NCBI RefSeq assembly: GCF_051020765.1
Contig: NC_134946.1
Span: forward strand, 4,205,239 to 4,269,238
DNA from: Lasioglossum baleicum
Lineage: Eukaryota; Arthropoda; Insecta; Hymenoptera; Halictidae
Length of the DNA: 64,000 nt
Direction: 5' to 3'
Under the pieces are notes generated by a model. It was not told where the DNA came from, searched no databases, and saw nothing but the letters and a program-made list of their open reading frames with translations. The translations under genes and the position numbers were made by a program. Below, piece after piece: positions 11,191-24,472 of this stretch (within the stretch, counting starts at the first letter, position 1; the number at the start of each line of letters is the position of its first letter).

Positions 11191-14100
11191 TATAGCTAGA
11201 ATAATTCGAAGATTGAATTGTCCGAACAGTCGAGTAATTTATTATATAATTAATGGTCACTGCACCGTGAAAAGATAATCTGCGATCGTCTATTGGTCAG
11301 CGTATCGACTTATGTCATAGCTAAACGGGAGATAACAGAAACAGTACAATACACTCGAAGCAACGCGAGATCGTTTCGACGTGAAAGTGCATACGGAACC
11401 AAATGACCCGAACTGCAGTTTCTCTGTGGGCAGAAATGAAAACTGAATCGTAGTCGTTCGGTAGTAGATATAAAATGCTCGCAGGAACAGGAATTTGGAA
11501 AGTGAGAGAGCAACGTGTACTCGGTTGTTTGGGCGTCTAGATCGCGCAGGAACTATTATTGAAAATAACGGGAGAACCAGGCCCCATTGATTTTGGCCAT
11601 ATCGATCGATCGATTAATCGATAGATCGAATTGCCGTAATTGCGTTGGGAACGTACGACTATTCGTAGTGATCGATTTAGTTCTGTCGGAAATCCTAATC
11701 GACTTTTTTCCGTTGAATATGTTTATGAAAAAGGAATAATGGAGATAAAATATGAGTGAATGGTGAATATTTCGAAAAATAAAATTTCATTCTATAGTTA
11801 ATACTAGGAATTGCTCATATACGAAATCCTAATAAAATTCCTTTATACAATAATAACGATAAAATAATCTAATATTCAATTGTAAAATTAAAATAGACAA
11901 GAATTAGCCATAGAAATTCCGTCGTATTGAAATTAGGTAACAATGCTTTTTATTTATTTAGCCAGTCTCGCATAATTCACCGCGCAAGTTGCACCACTAT
12001 TACATCAGATTGCACAGAATCGGTAAAAGCGTATGTTAAGAGAATTTAGTACAGCTATCACGGATCCAATTTATTAAATGTTGAAAGATTATTTTTTTTA
12101 ACCGATGATGCAATTTTTTTGTCTACGTCTTTGTATAAAGGCAACAGCGTGTTTCAAATAGTTAGGGCCTCGGAGGGTCTTTATACGGTCCTATAATTGA
12201 GACTTGAATAATTAAAAAATTTAAAATTTCGTTTTTTTTTTATCGAAGTATTATATTTTTCCATTTATTCGAGAAAGGCCTGTGTCCATTCACCCTGTGC
12301 GGAGAGAGCGAATTCATCCGAAACAACTGAGCTAGAGATCCGCGCAGAGCAAAGACTTTTTCCGACAGCTCATAATAGCGATTCATCCAGTTCTTCCGCT
12401 GCGAATTAGCGTTCAAAGCCGCGGCTACACTAGACACTAGACGGTAGACACTCTAATTAAGGATCTCGTAGCACGCGGCCGGAGACCGGTCGTTCTCTTC
12501 CGGAGAAAGAGTAGCGATATGACGTCATCCCAGTCACTGAACCACTCGGGCACAGCACGCGTCATGCAAATTGACGCCGAGAACTCACGGATGTGCCGAG
12601 TGATTAATGATTATCACTCGAATCTTTTATTACACTGTCGGAAAGAGAAAACGCGAAATAGCAAATTTGTAAAGTTGCAAATTTGCAGATGTTTTGTGCT
12701 GCAACCATAACACTCTAACCTGTATACAGTAGTATTCTGTGGACATTTTTTAACGAGATAATTTTAATATCACTAATATTATTGTAAGAGAATTTTACAT
12801 CTGAATTGATTTCGAAGAATAAATATGCAGACAACCTAACTACGTCACGCGACAATCTTCAATGTACGTTGATAGTTATCAAATCACGTTTCGTCTTCAA
12901 TATACAAAAGATAGAGCGTCGCAAAACGCGTCACTCGGAAAAATATTTCTGAACAATGTCACGCTTGTAACGTCATTTTTACTTTAATTCAAAATAACAT
13001 TTCATTGTTTAAGCACGTCTCTGTGGTTCTCAGAATCACATTCCGATAGTCCGCGGTGTACTACGTTGCACGTTTTAACGAGATAACTATTAATTGTTAT
13101 AATCAAAGCACAAAATGCATTCAGAATCGATAATTTATCATTTTTCTCGGGAACTGCCAAAACAATGAAAAATATTTGCACACATTTATTTGTTTCACAA
13201 CGTAATGCTTATAAGAAAATTATAGAAAGATTACTCAACAAAATTAGACAGTAGTTTTTGCAAATATGTGCGAATTTAAAATGTGAAATGGCCGCGAGTG
13301 CCAAAGGATAAATTGTTTATTGTCACACGTGCGGCACACGTGACCACCAAGAGAACGTGGGTGGTCGACGCATATAAATCCTGGTCTGGAAATACATGAT
13401 CCAAGCCTCGGAGCCTATTGCTTTTAAAAGATTTTGTTGGACTTGTATACCGAAAATAGAAAAATCTATTTTGAAGTTCAAAATTCGCTATTTTTTACAT
13501 TTGTGAAGGTTAGAGCTGTCATTCTTCGACACTTGTTTCGAAAAATTGTTATAATTGTAAAAAAAATGTACATTTGAAATGTAAGTTCAACATTGTAATG
13601 CTATTTATTTTTCGTTTCTGGAGAGATTTACCCGTCGAGGACGTCAGTTTATTTTTGCGGATTTTTGTCTCTACGCTTCGAAGGTAATTTTAGAAATTCG
13701 TGTAGAACATATTTGTATTAAATTTTTTCGAAAGTCCTAAGAGCCAATTTTATCGTAAACATACATAATTTAGTAAGATTTTATTCTATCGAATTTTACT
13801 GTACTCTCAATATGTACCTGTACCTTTTCTAATTATTCAATAACTTTTTCTACAGTCATTTTAACCAAGAGCTCTTACTTCATCCGATTTAAAAAGATGA
13901 TTTAATCTTATCTTTTCATGGGGAGTATTAGTCACCTGTTCTCAGTATAAAAATCGGATTTCAATGCAAGATAGGAATGTGCAAAAATTTGTTCAATTTT
14001 GATCAATCGAACAAATAAAGATATAGCTTGTTTGGCTCAATTTTGTGAGTAACTGTATATCCGTCCAAAAAGTCACGTTCGCAATGTCAACGAATGATAT

Positions 14101-14208
14101 CCTGTCAGTAGATAGCGACCACGAGTGATAAAGCTAAAGCTGGCGTCCACATGTTCCTCCAGAACAAGTCTAAAACATGCATCAGAAGAATGATCGACAG
14201 ATGCACTC
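11191..14208. other. Gene-free interval
   Basis: I recognise no exon here. The stretch 13235-13740 is similar to 46500-46960 (shared blocks around GACAGTAGTTTTT, ATGGCCGCGAGTGCCA and TTATTGTCACACGTGCGG). It may be an old dispersed duplicate of intergenic DNA from the GMC array, or a repeat family. A TATA-like CATATAAAT at about 13371 has no transcript support. Confidence 0.4.
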
Positions 14209-14210
14209 AC

Positions 14211-14720
14211 CGAGCAGAGCAACGTCCATATAATTCACCATGTCTCTTCCTGAATCCTTTCCTCGATCATTTCCTGGCTCACTCACCCCTTCGGCACAGA
14301 TCACATAATATTGCGAAGCGTTTTCGAAATTTCACGCGCGAAACTGGCCCGCAACGAGACATCAATAACGAACGGATTGATTACTGATTCATTGATTGAC
14401 ACAGGGATGAAGACGCGAGAGATTACGAGAGATTCGGATAGGGGGGCGAAAGCCCGTTCTAAACGAGAACAAGCCAGCAGGCACAGACATACGCGGTCGC
14501 GCGTTCGACTCCTCGGCCGGGCCGACCAGCGAAAAGTGACGACGACGCCGAGCAGAAAGCCGAAAAAGATGCAACGCTCCAGGACGAGGCGAGTTCGCGA
14601 ACGGGGAACGCGAATCGGTGAATTGCAGCGAGGTGTTCACGGTTTCACTCGCGCCAGCCTCGAAAGTGGGTCCTTAATTGACCGGGCTACGGTTTCTGCG
14701 ATAGAAAATACGCGTTAGCT
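14211..14720 (-). promoter_or_regulatory. CpG-rich island, candidate promoter / first noncoding exon of gene A
   Basis: This block is visibly richer in GC and CpG than its surroundings (many GCG, CGA and CGAG steps from about 14320 to 14720). On the minus strand it ends in strong consensus donors, GTGAGT at 14286 and at 14210. Gene A's start exon needs an upstream partner because it opens with an acceptor at 9996. Linking the two is an inference. An independent plus-strand exon is the alternative. Confidence 0.35.
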
Positions 14721-17200
14721 CGGTCCCATCAAACTTCTAGTCACGTGAAAACAATTCTTCAATTTGATTATACTAATTAACCCTTATACACCGGACGATT
14801 TTTATAGCTATTTAATTGGCATTGCTCAGAACTGTTCACAGCTCTAATTAATAATTTTTTAAAATTTACTTCTGGTGATATATCTCGTGTAGACACATCA
14901 GTCTTTCCGATATCCGCAATGACAAAAACAAACAGCTATTATTCAGTTAGTTTAATTGTCACAAATTGAGTACCTATATGACAATTTGCATGTTCCCGGT
15001 GAAAAATGACTCCGGCACAGCACTCGAAGGGTTCACATACAGCGTGTCCATGTCAGCACTAGCGTTTTTCTTGCAAATAGCAAACGTTAGAAGAAATGAA
15101 AGAGGAAAAAGTTTCACTGTTTTCTGCAAACAATGTACATAATGGCTACGTGATTTGAAAGAAACAAAGGTGACGTTGAATTTTTTAGATGGAACCCTTG
15201 CTTTTTTTTTAAATGGACATTACAAACAAATTATTCTATTTCTTGCAAGCAATGCAATGGTCTCCAAGTTTTTTTATCTGCATCATCGAAACGAAGTCCT
15301 ATGCATCTTTTTAAAGTAAACATTGGAACAAATGAAAGGGGAGGAAGTTATATTGTCTTTTGCTAACAATATAATGATGTTTATACATTTTTGTATCTGC
15401 ATTATTTTTTTAAAGTGAAGATGCCTTCAATTTTTCAAACATGGAATCCTATGTCTTTCTTTTTTGACATCGTATGAAGGCGTCTGCCAGTACGAATTCA
15501 TTCGTATACGACACAATGATAATCAAGGTCACGCAAGGTCACTAATGTCAATAGGTGTAACTTTAAGTTAGTTTTACACGTGTGCTATTTTTTTCAATTC
15601 CAGCACACGTGCATCAAAATACATCCTCATATTTACATTATCAAATAACATATTTACATTATCGAATAACATATTTACATGATCAAATAACACATTTACA
15701 TTATCTGATAACGATTGTTTTTATTTCTTAACTAACTAGGCACATTCCCAGCAGTAAAAAAAGTTTCAGAAGCAGCTAATGTTGCTGTTATATTAAAACT
15801 TTTATTGTTACAGGTGTATGCTAAACACTAATAATAACATGGAAAATGTATTTTTATATAAAATGCATTGCATATGGCTTTGATATGAAAATATTTACAA
15901 AGTTTTAATGAGACATGAACACAAGATTAATTAAACAGAACTGCACAAAAAAACGATCAATTATTTCGTCATCGTTTTGTGTCGATTACAATGCACAAAG
16001 AGCTGCACGAGCAATCACTATGTATATGTATTACTTCTCGTACTTTTACTTTACATTTAACTTATATAAGCACTGTTGTATCGCCTATTCTTCGTATTCC
16101 ATTAAATAATTATTGAAAGTCGCTCTGGCATATTAACTTACCAGGAAGTTCAATTATCTTTATAAATTAACTATGTCCATCTAATACATACAATTGAACT
16201 AATGCCTGTACTAAAGTAACTATGGATAGACTAATTTCGACTTACATGAATAACTTTATAAAAATCGGAGCGTGTGAATTTTGTTTAGCATCCAAAAAAT
16301 CTTTTGCAAGAGAAACACAATCTCATATCAGAATAAAAATATCAATAGTTTTTATGAATATACACGTTTTACATTGTGAAAATATATTTTTCAGACGCAG
16401 TTTTTTCTACTTTCTTGAAAATGATCTGAATGAAGATCGAAACGTTGAAAGTTCCTAACTAACGTGCAAATTTTGCTTTTTTCCTATTAACTGATCGAAC
16501 CGTTGCGCCGAGAACATTTGAATATTATACATTTCATTATCTTGCGATCGATATTTCAAACAACATATACACGTTTCCTTTAAAAAAATGTTCATGTTTT
16601 GTAAGAACATATCTTAATTTTGTATCGATGTGCAAAATTCTAAAATATTCCGAACTAATAGTGAAAAATTCAGAAATTTCAAAATAATGATAGAATCACA
16701 AATAACAAATCACAATAACAAAAATCGAATTCGTAGATGAATGTTGCATAAATGTTGTATGAATCAAAGGTATCTCGCGGCTGCAACATAATGCAGCGTG
16801 CAAGGTAAACGATAGGTTCCCGATTGCAAAATGAATCTGCAACAGAGTTCGTTTCGCGATATACAATTAGATAGTTCCTAACTGGAGGTCTTATGTAATT
16901 ATGCTAGATGAAAATATTTAAATGTTCATCGCGCATAAAATTACGTACTATATTATAGTTTCAACAGAATAAGTCTTGGTTGAAATTCTTCATTTTAGAC
17001 TATTTACCATATGATTCAATATTAAACAAAATATTCCTCGAAGACTTAAAAACTAGACAAAGTATTCATTTAAGAAATTTTCCCTTGTAGACAAGCCTTA
17101 AAAAATTTCCAAAAATTTTCAAAATAGTGTGACCCATAAGGATGTCATGTTAAAACGTTTCAATTTTCACCATGTGGTGGTGATGAACTATTTTTTATTG
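14721..17200. other. Gene-free interval
   Basis: AT-rich sequence with short frames and no recognisable exon. It contains the 21-bp repeat array at 15628-15711 listed separately. Confidence 0.4.
15628..15711. repeat. 21-bp tandem repeat, four copies
   Basis: The unit CATATTTACATTATCAAATAA is repeated four times with one to three substitutions per copy. No function is apparent. Confidence 0.7.
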
Positions 17201-17204
17201 GGCA

Positions 17205-17620
17205 TTCTATGTGTATCCTTCAAGGCTACCAAGTTCAACTAATTTCTACCACGTGGCCTAACATTTAAATATTGCTGAAACGGTCGTGTGATGGAATTTT
17301 GATGCACCGGCACAATTTGTTTACTGAGGTTCTTTAAAAAATTCTGCAGAAATTCAGGAAAATACTTTCAAGTATACCTTTCAAGGTTACCGAGCTCAAC
17401 TGGTCTAATGACTACCACGTGGTCCAACACTTAAATATTACTGAGACGATCGTGCGATGGAATTTTGATGCACCGGGGCAATTTGTTTACTAAGAATCTT
17501 GAAAAAAATTCTGCAGCAATTCACGAAAATACTTTCAAGTCTATCCTTCAAGGCTACGCGAGTTTAGCTGGTATGTTCACCATGTGGTTTAATTGTAAAA
17601 TATTGTCTAGTCGCATCGGC
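17205..17620. repeat. Minisatellite, about 168-bp unit, 2.5 copies
   Basis: Blocks such as CCTTCAAGGCTACC, CTACCACGTGG, GATGGAATTTTGATGCACCG and AATTCTGCAG recur in order with a spacing of about 168 bp, and the third copy is cut short. Copies differ by scattered substitutions, so this array is older than the one at 10.4 kb. Confidence 0.65.
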
Positions 17621-18396
17621 TGCGAAAAAGAATGATCCGTCACCAAATGTAATGCACTTCCCTGTGGTTTACCTGACACTGTAACAATCCACCGTTGTTA
17701 TATAATTACAACACTAGTCCCACTCTCAGTCTTAGACACCAACCACTTTGGCTACCCGAGCAACAACGTGTGCTAGTTTAACCGGGGAAGTGAAGCATAT
17801 CGGCAGTTCACATTTCAGATATATGTATGTGGCTGAGCACCGAGGCGATTGCGTGGTGGAAGAAAGTCCCGTGGCATTAGGGGATCGTGATACCAATCTG
17901 TTATGCATATATTCAACAATGTCAAACATTTGGTAATCGGCCAGTTAACACAGTCCTCGCTCTTTGTTTTCCAAGGAATTCTGAGTCACGGTATAATATA
18001 TTCATTTCATTTTAACGAAAAACACCAATTTATTCCGTCGCACGTTATTATGCCCACCTATTATCAAAAATACTGTATAATGAACCATTAAAATACAAAC
18101 TATTAATCAGTTTTGCTGAAAAAAAATAAATTTTTTATGAGTTATCAACGTACAAATTATTCGCTGGGGTTGTTGCAAAATAAATTGGTAAATGAATTAT
18201 TAAAATATAAAAAAGTATTATGTGGTGTTGTTGGAAAACAAATTGTTAAATGAATGATCAAAATAAATAAAATAAAAAATAGCTAAAAATCAATAATTGA
18301 ATCGATTAAAACAGTGCAAACTATTGAGAAATACATTTTTAAATAAGACACAAATTGTATGTAATATTGAGCTAATTATATTTATAATGTATTCTC
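17621..18396. other. Gene-free interval
   Basis: No recognisable exon or complete repeat. Only short unrelated frames are seen on both strands. Confidence 0.4.
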
Positions 18397-18400
18397 TTAA

Positions 18401-18610
18401 CACTAAACCTACCACGGTCAAATTGACCGGTTTTCTGATCCATAGTTATTGAAACTGTGAAAACGCTTTCATAGGAAATTACTGAATTGACTTGTTTACT
18501 TAAGCACACAGTATGTATAATGAAAACCGTACACAGTTTAAGTAAATTCAATCTTCTCAATTTCATAAGGTGTTTCACTTTTATATGTTTTGAGCTTGGT
18601 AGGTTTAGTG
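18401..18610. mobile_element. Short piggyBac-like MITE
   Basis: The inverted ends CACTAAACCTACCA and TGGTAGGTTTAGTG are flanked by TTAA on the left (18397-18400) and TTGA on the right (18611-18614). This is consistent with a TTAA duplication with one substitution. The element is about 210 bp and has no coding capacity. Confidence 0.55.
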
Positions 18611-18942
18611 TTGAAATTCAAGAAATTAAAGAAAAATGAAAAAGAAAACAAATTATTCAATCCGACATCTCGTGCCTCAACAGTGACAGTTACAGAATTC
18701 TAGCTTACACAGTCGCATCTGATTGACAGATGGCGTTGATAGAATTTTCGAATCTCCTCTCGTTGTTCAAATATGAATGATTATATATAATAAAATATAA
18801 ATATAATTTATTCATTAAGCGGTGATGTCGCATGTAAGATCATGGCTAACGTAATCTACATATATGTACATCATGTATACTTCACGATCAAAGTCAATTC
18901 ATGGCGGCGATGATGTATAATGAATATATTATGTATCTCAAT

Positions 18943-19307
18943 CAGAGAGATGTGCTAATTAACGTACATTGTAATTCAATCACGCAAGTGAATTACATTG
19001 TATTTCAATTATATAGTAATACAATTATATCGTAATTGAATTACATAATCCAAACCTTTCAATTAATTCAATTACTAAGTATTTTAATCAGATATGTAAT
19101 TAAAATACAATATAATTGCAAAGAAATATAATTGAAATACAGCTCTCGAAATTTAATTACATCGTAATTCGTAATTAATGTAATTTAATTAAAAAGTATT
19201 TTGTAATTGTACTCTAATTGCAATTACGAATTACATTGTAATTTGATTACAATTACCTTGTAATTATAATTCCTGGAGTAATTCAATTGTAATTCTGCAG
19301 AACTCTG
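18943..19307. mobile_element. hAT-like element filled with GTAATTGAATTAC-type motifs
   Basis: The termini CAGAG and CTCTG enclose a dense degenerate array of the palindromic motif TGTAATTACA / GTAATTCAATTAC. The flanks ATCTCAAT (left) and ATCGCGAT (right) agree at six of eight positions, as for a decayed hAT duplication. It has no coding capacity. Confidence 0.55.
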
Positions 19308-20061
19308 ATCGCGATGTTTACGTTAGACACAGTACGTTGACTTGTGAGGCTGTGGTGTAATGATTCTTGAGGTGACTCATCGCACTAGCCGAGTTGCTTT
19401 TTTTATCGTCGCAGTCTCCTAGATTCTGGATACAACAACGCTAAATTGTTATGAAATTGGCAGGTAGAAAATGGTGATTAAGTTTCACATCTCGGAGAAG
19501 GAGTTATAAAAAACGGTATACTTATAGGAGACATGTAAATTTAAGAAAAAAAGAAACATTTTCTTCAATTGCAAGTAGAACTATGAATTTCGATTGAAAC
19601 ATGCATATTATCGGAACGGCACTTCGCGGTATAAAACACTATTAGAAAATGAATTTTCCTTGTGTGTAAATTTTTCTAAATTACTAAATAACAAATTCGC
19701 TTTATCTCCAATTCGCAAAATATGTCTGTTTACATTATATTTGTAACCACGATTGTTACGTAACGTTGACGTGCCACCAGCTTTTACTCATAAATTATTT
19801 GTCGTATAAAAAGTAATCTAATTATTAGGCTACGTCATTTTATTCAAGAAATTCCATCCAGTATTTCTATCGAAGTTAGAACCAGTGTCCCCACTCTGCC
19901 TTCCCCTTCTACGACGCTATTCCCCACGCTTCCGCCGCGCCGTGGCCCGGACACGTAACTAATCCGCTACTGGCAGAGAGTAACTTTTCCCCCCTCTACT
20001 CGAGTCAATTCCGTCGACCTGGCGATTCTGCTTAGAACTATGTACATAATTCTTGTCGCTA

Positions 20062-20265
20062 GACTCCGGATGTTTATGCAAAATAAAAAGTTTGTGCAAC
20101 AATTGCAATACGCAGGAGAGCTAAATACAAATTTATATGTAATTCTTCATTAGTAAGTTTGATGTGGTGAATGTAATATATGAATACTCTTAAAGTCTTT
20201 TAATATTTTCGCTGTTTTAACCAGCACTTGCTCATTTCAGCCATGAATGCATAAAATCCGGAGTC
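20062..20265. mobile_element. TA-type MITE (GACTCCGGAT family)
   Basis: The inverted termini GACTCCGGATGTTTATGCA and TGCATAAAATCCGGAGTC enclose about 204 bp. A left TA is present and the right flank is TC, so the duplication has decayed. It is related to the element at 10120-10288. Confidence 0.55.
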
Positions 20266-21033
20266 TCCTTATCGCAGTACGGAACCCTATCAAAGAAAAT
20301 TGATGTTACCTACAAAATCGTATTGCGCGAAAGGTATCGCAAACCGAAAAATCCGAGAACAAATGACAGTTCGTTCTACAATATTATCGTAATTGTATGC
20401 AACGCTGCCTGCAGAAACGCAGTTTACTTTCATTTAAATACGACACTGTTTCCTCTTTCCGATTTCGTTCCGGAAAGTGTGTTGGGTTCCTTGAAACAAT
20501 AGAGATAAGGGGATTCCCGTAACTTGAGGAAAACGAAATTTAGAACTACCCTGAAAGAGACTGTTTGAGGTTAGTCCAAGGCATATACAGTATTAATATT
20601 ATTCGTATATTTCGTAGAATATCTATAATAATAATAAAATACCTACAATCCGTAAAGGTCACCTGTTGGGAACCGTAATTACTTTATAAGCATTGCAAAT
20701 TTTCGTCTTTACCATATACAATGATCTCCTTATCGTTTCATATTTTAACAAATGCGTATGCATGTAATGACGTACACTCCCGGACAAAAAGATAGCACAT
20801 TTTAAAATTAACGTAATAGTTATTTATTTAACATTACAACCAAGGTTTTATTTTTACGCATTCTTGCAAAATATCGATATAAACAGACACAAATGAAATT
20901 GAATTGAATTTCGCCAGTGTATACAATTTTATTGAAAAAAAAAGAATTTTTAAGGAAATATGGTGTGACAAAATGATAGCACATTTAACTGAAAATTATG
21001 TATAACAGTAAATCAACGAATGATAATTAATGC

Positions 21034-22027
21034 TTAATATTTTGTGGCCCCTCCTTTACATTTAACAACAGCCATCATTCTCTTTGGCAAAGATTCATAG
21101 AGTTTTTTAATGGTTTTTTGCTCTAATTGCTCCCACTCATCTTGAATACATTTTTTTAATTCGGCAATATCTCCAAATTGTCTGCCATTTCTATATACAG
21201 CTCGGGCAAGATTTCCCCAACAATTTTCAACAATGTTGAGGTCGGGTGATCTTGCTGGCCAATCTAAAACGCGAATTTTTTCTCGAAAAAAGTACTCTTT
21301 TACTACTTTTGCTGTGTGTACTGCGGCATTATCCTGCTGAAAAGTATACTTCTCTCCAGCAATTCTGGTCGCGTACGTGTTTATTTGTTCCTTAATCATT
21401 TCCAAATACATTTTGCTATTCATTTTTCCTGTTATAAATTTGATTTCCATTTTACCATAGTACCCGATACCGCACCAAATCATCACACTACCACCTCCCA
21501 TTTGTCGACGACTCAAAAACTGTTCCTCTTTACGCATATCGTGAAAATAGTAACTCAGACCATCAGGTCCATCTAAGTTAAACCTCTTTTCATCCGTAAA
21601 TATTATTCTTCGCCATTTCTTTCGCATATGAATATTTTTTTCCGCAAAGTGTAACCGATTGTTCTTATGTCGCACAGTTAACCAAGGCTTTTTCTTCAAT
21701 TTTCTTCGTTGTATGTATTTGCATTTTTGTAAAACACGTCTCCCATTCCTTATATTGGTGTCCACACGAACACCGTGCAATTTGCCTTGCAGTCATCTTA
21801 GAATTCGATGCTGCTCTTAGTATTGCACGACGTTCCCGGGCGCTTAGACTTTGCGGACGTCCAGAACTCTTCTTTTTACCATAGTTTTCCGGATTTTTCA
21901 AGAAATTCATTATTACTTTTCGACTTCTATTCATAATTTTTGCTATTTTTGTCACTGAATATTGTTCTTCTTCCAATTTTATTATAGTGTGAATCTCACA
22001 CGCGTTCGATCTCTTTCCGCGACCCAT
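21034..22027 (-). pseudogene. Tc1-like transposase, one frameshift
   Basis: This is a cut-and-paste DDE transposase of the Tc1 family. The N-terminal part (22027 leftward) carries the helix-turn-helix DNA-binding region with SVTKIAKIMNRSRKVIMNFL and a GRPQSLSARERRAI linker. The catalytic part follows: Asp in FTDEKRF, Asp in QQDNAAVH, and Glu in PDLNIVENCWG with 34 residues between the last two, hence DD34E. The reading frame changes at about 21780-21790, just after MTARQIA, so the coding region is broken by a one-base shift. Apart from that shift the protein is full length and well preserved, indicating recent inactivation. Confidence 0.88.
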
Positions 22028-22265
22028 TTTTCATAATATTGCGCCTTTTTTAAACAAATATACAACACGAGGTAATATCACGGACTTTATTAACTATGTT
22101 CCGAGGTTGTTGTTCGCAATTCGCGAGCTTCGGTGTAACTGGAAAGCGTGGATTTACTACACGTGCTATCATTTTGTCCCACTTGCGAACCACAATATTT
22201 ACGTTTTCATTTCTAGAGTTCTGTTGAAGTAAATATTGTCGATGATATTCAGTACATTACATATA

Positions 22266-24276
22266 CAGGGTGTCTCAAAATTAGGTCCGGAGCCGAAAAT
22301 GGGAGGTTCCTGGGATCATTTCAAGCGACATTTTCCTTTGAAAAAATGTCGTCCGCGGCTTCGTTAACGAGTTATTAACGAAAAACACGGACCAATCAGA
22401 GCGCGAGCTAGACGCGTGCAGCCCGGCGCGCCGGCAGCCGAGTGTCGGTGGCACGCCGCGATGTCGTAACGAACAAAAGTTTCTCGATGATGTGAATCCT
22501 CGCCAATTTCGATAAGCTTTGGATATGTTGTCAATACCATGATTCTGAACAACATTTCCCTTTACAGTTTCTGTCGATCGGCTTTAGTTTACGATATTAT
22601 TGTAAAAATTTGTAATTGTAAATCGATCGATGTACTATTTCCTATCCGATTTCGATAATCTTTGGATATGTTGTCAATACCATGATTCTGAACAACATTT
22701 CCCTTTACAGTTTCTGACGATCGGCTTTAGTTTACGATATTATTGCAAAAATTTGTAATCGTAAATCGATCGATGTACTATTTCCTGTCCGATTTCGATA
22801 AGCTTTGGATATGTAGTCAAGACCATGATTCTGAACAACATTTCCCTTGACGGTTTTCGTCGGTCGGCTTTAGTTTACGATATTATTGTAAAAATTTGTA
22901 ATTGTAAATCGATCGATGTACATACTATCTCCTCGCCGATTTCGATGAGCTTTATTTCAAAGGAAAAAGATATTTAAAACATCGAATTTATAACATATTT
23001 CAAAGTCATCGAAATCGGTGAGGACCCACATCATCGGCAACTCTACCCGAACGATAGAAGAAGCACAAACTTATTGAATTAAAAACTCACTTATTCAGCC
23101 GTAAATCCATTTGACTACCACATATAACCATCACACTTTTACATAATTGTTGAACTCGTAGCACACTTTTATAACTCGTATCGATATCGAACGAAATTAC
23201 TTACTCCGACGCGGAAAGAGTTCGATGCTCTTCGCGATGCCGCGCGAAACTGTGCTCTTCCAGCATACAATGTATTCGATGAAGGCGTCGTTTAAAACAA
23301 ATGAAATCGTTCCCAAGGAGATATTGATTTTTCGAGAATCATATGGCATTGATTTTTCGAGAATCATATGATTCTCGAAAACACCGATTCGAAGATTATG
23401 TAAAAGTGTGGTGGTTGTATGTGGTAGTCAAATGGATTTACGGCTGAATAAGTGAGTTTTTAATTCAATAAGTTTGTGCTTCTTCTATCGTTCGGGTAAA
23501 GTTGCCGATGATGTGGGTCCTCACCGATTTCGATGACTTTGAAATATGTTATAAATTCGATGTTTTAAATATCTTTTTCCTTTGAAATGAAGCTCATCGA
23601 CATCGGCGAGGAGATAGTATGTACATCGATCGATTTACAATTACAAATTTTTACAATAATATCGTAAACTAAAGGCGACCGACAAAAACCGTCAAGGGAA
23701 ATGTTGTTCAGAATCATGGTCTTGACAACATATCCAAAGATTATCGAAATCGGATAGGAAATAGTACATCGATCGATTTACGATTACAAATTTTTACAAT
23801 AATGTCGTAAACTAAAGCCGATCGACAGAAACTGTAAAGGGAAATGTTGTTCAGAATCATGGTCTTGACAACATATCCAAATATTATCGAAATCGGATAG
23901 GAAATAGTACATCGATCGATTTACAATTACAAATTTTTACAATAATGTCGTAAACTAAAGCCGATCGACAGAAACTGTAAAGGGAAATGTTGTTCAGAAC
24001 CATGGTATTGACAACATATCCAAAGCTTGTCGAAATTGGCGAGGATTCACATCATCGAGAAACTTTTGTTCGTTACGACATCGCGGCGTGCCACCGACAC
24101 TCGGCTGCCGGCGCGCCGGGCTGCACGCGTCTAGCTCGCGCTCTGATTGGTCCGTGTTTTTCGTTAATAACTCGTTAACAAAGCCGCGGACGACATTTTT
24201 TCAAAGGAAAATGTCGCTTGAAATGATCTCAGGAACCTCCCATTTTCGGCTCCGGACCTAATTTTGAGACACCCTG
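22266..24276. mobile_element. 2-kb foldback (palindromic) element of the CAGGGTGTC family
   Basis: The ends CAGGGTGTCTCAAAATTAGG and its inverse are flanked by TA (22264-22265, 24277-24278). The arms are nearly perfect inverted repeats of about 1 kb meeting near 23.27 kb. Each arm holds three copies of a unit of about 140 bp around ACAACATTTCCCTT and AAATCGATCGATGTA. The subterminal block CGGACCAATCAGAGCGCG is shared with the 36.1-kb element. There is no transposase. It is inserted inside the Tc1 element. Confidence 0.85.
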
Positions 24277-24472
24277 TAGAGGCACGTCAGAATATGTTGA
24301 CATATTACAATACTAATTTTCTTCGGTTTATTCTACCAAATGAGAAAAAAAATAGACGATGTGCTACCTTTTTGTCCGGGAGTGTATTACAATATTCTAG
24401 GAACGTTATATCGTTACATTGTTTTCGACGTTATCCAAGGTACTTACCGTGTATGTATAATGCGTAATACTA

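Larger units (their letters stand above)
20775..24384 (-). mobile_element. Tc1-family transposon (DD34E), interrupted
   Basis: The terminal repeats CACTCCCGGACAAAAAG and CTTTTTGTCCGGGAGTG are flanked by TA on both sides (20773-20774, 24385-24386). The transposase lies on the minus strand near the left end. A 2-kb palindromic element (22266-24276) is inserted between the transposase start and the right terminus. The host element without the insert would be about 1.6 kb, the normal Tc1 size. Confidence 0.88.

Noticed and set aside
14311..14718. Plus-strand frame of 135 codons in the CpG-rich block
   Set aside because: The composition is Arg/Thr-rich and low in structure, as expected from CpG-rich noncoding DNA. 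No domain, and no supporting splice sites on that strand.
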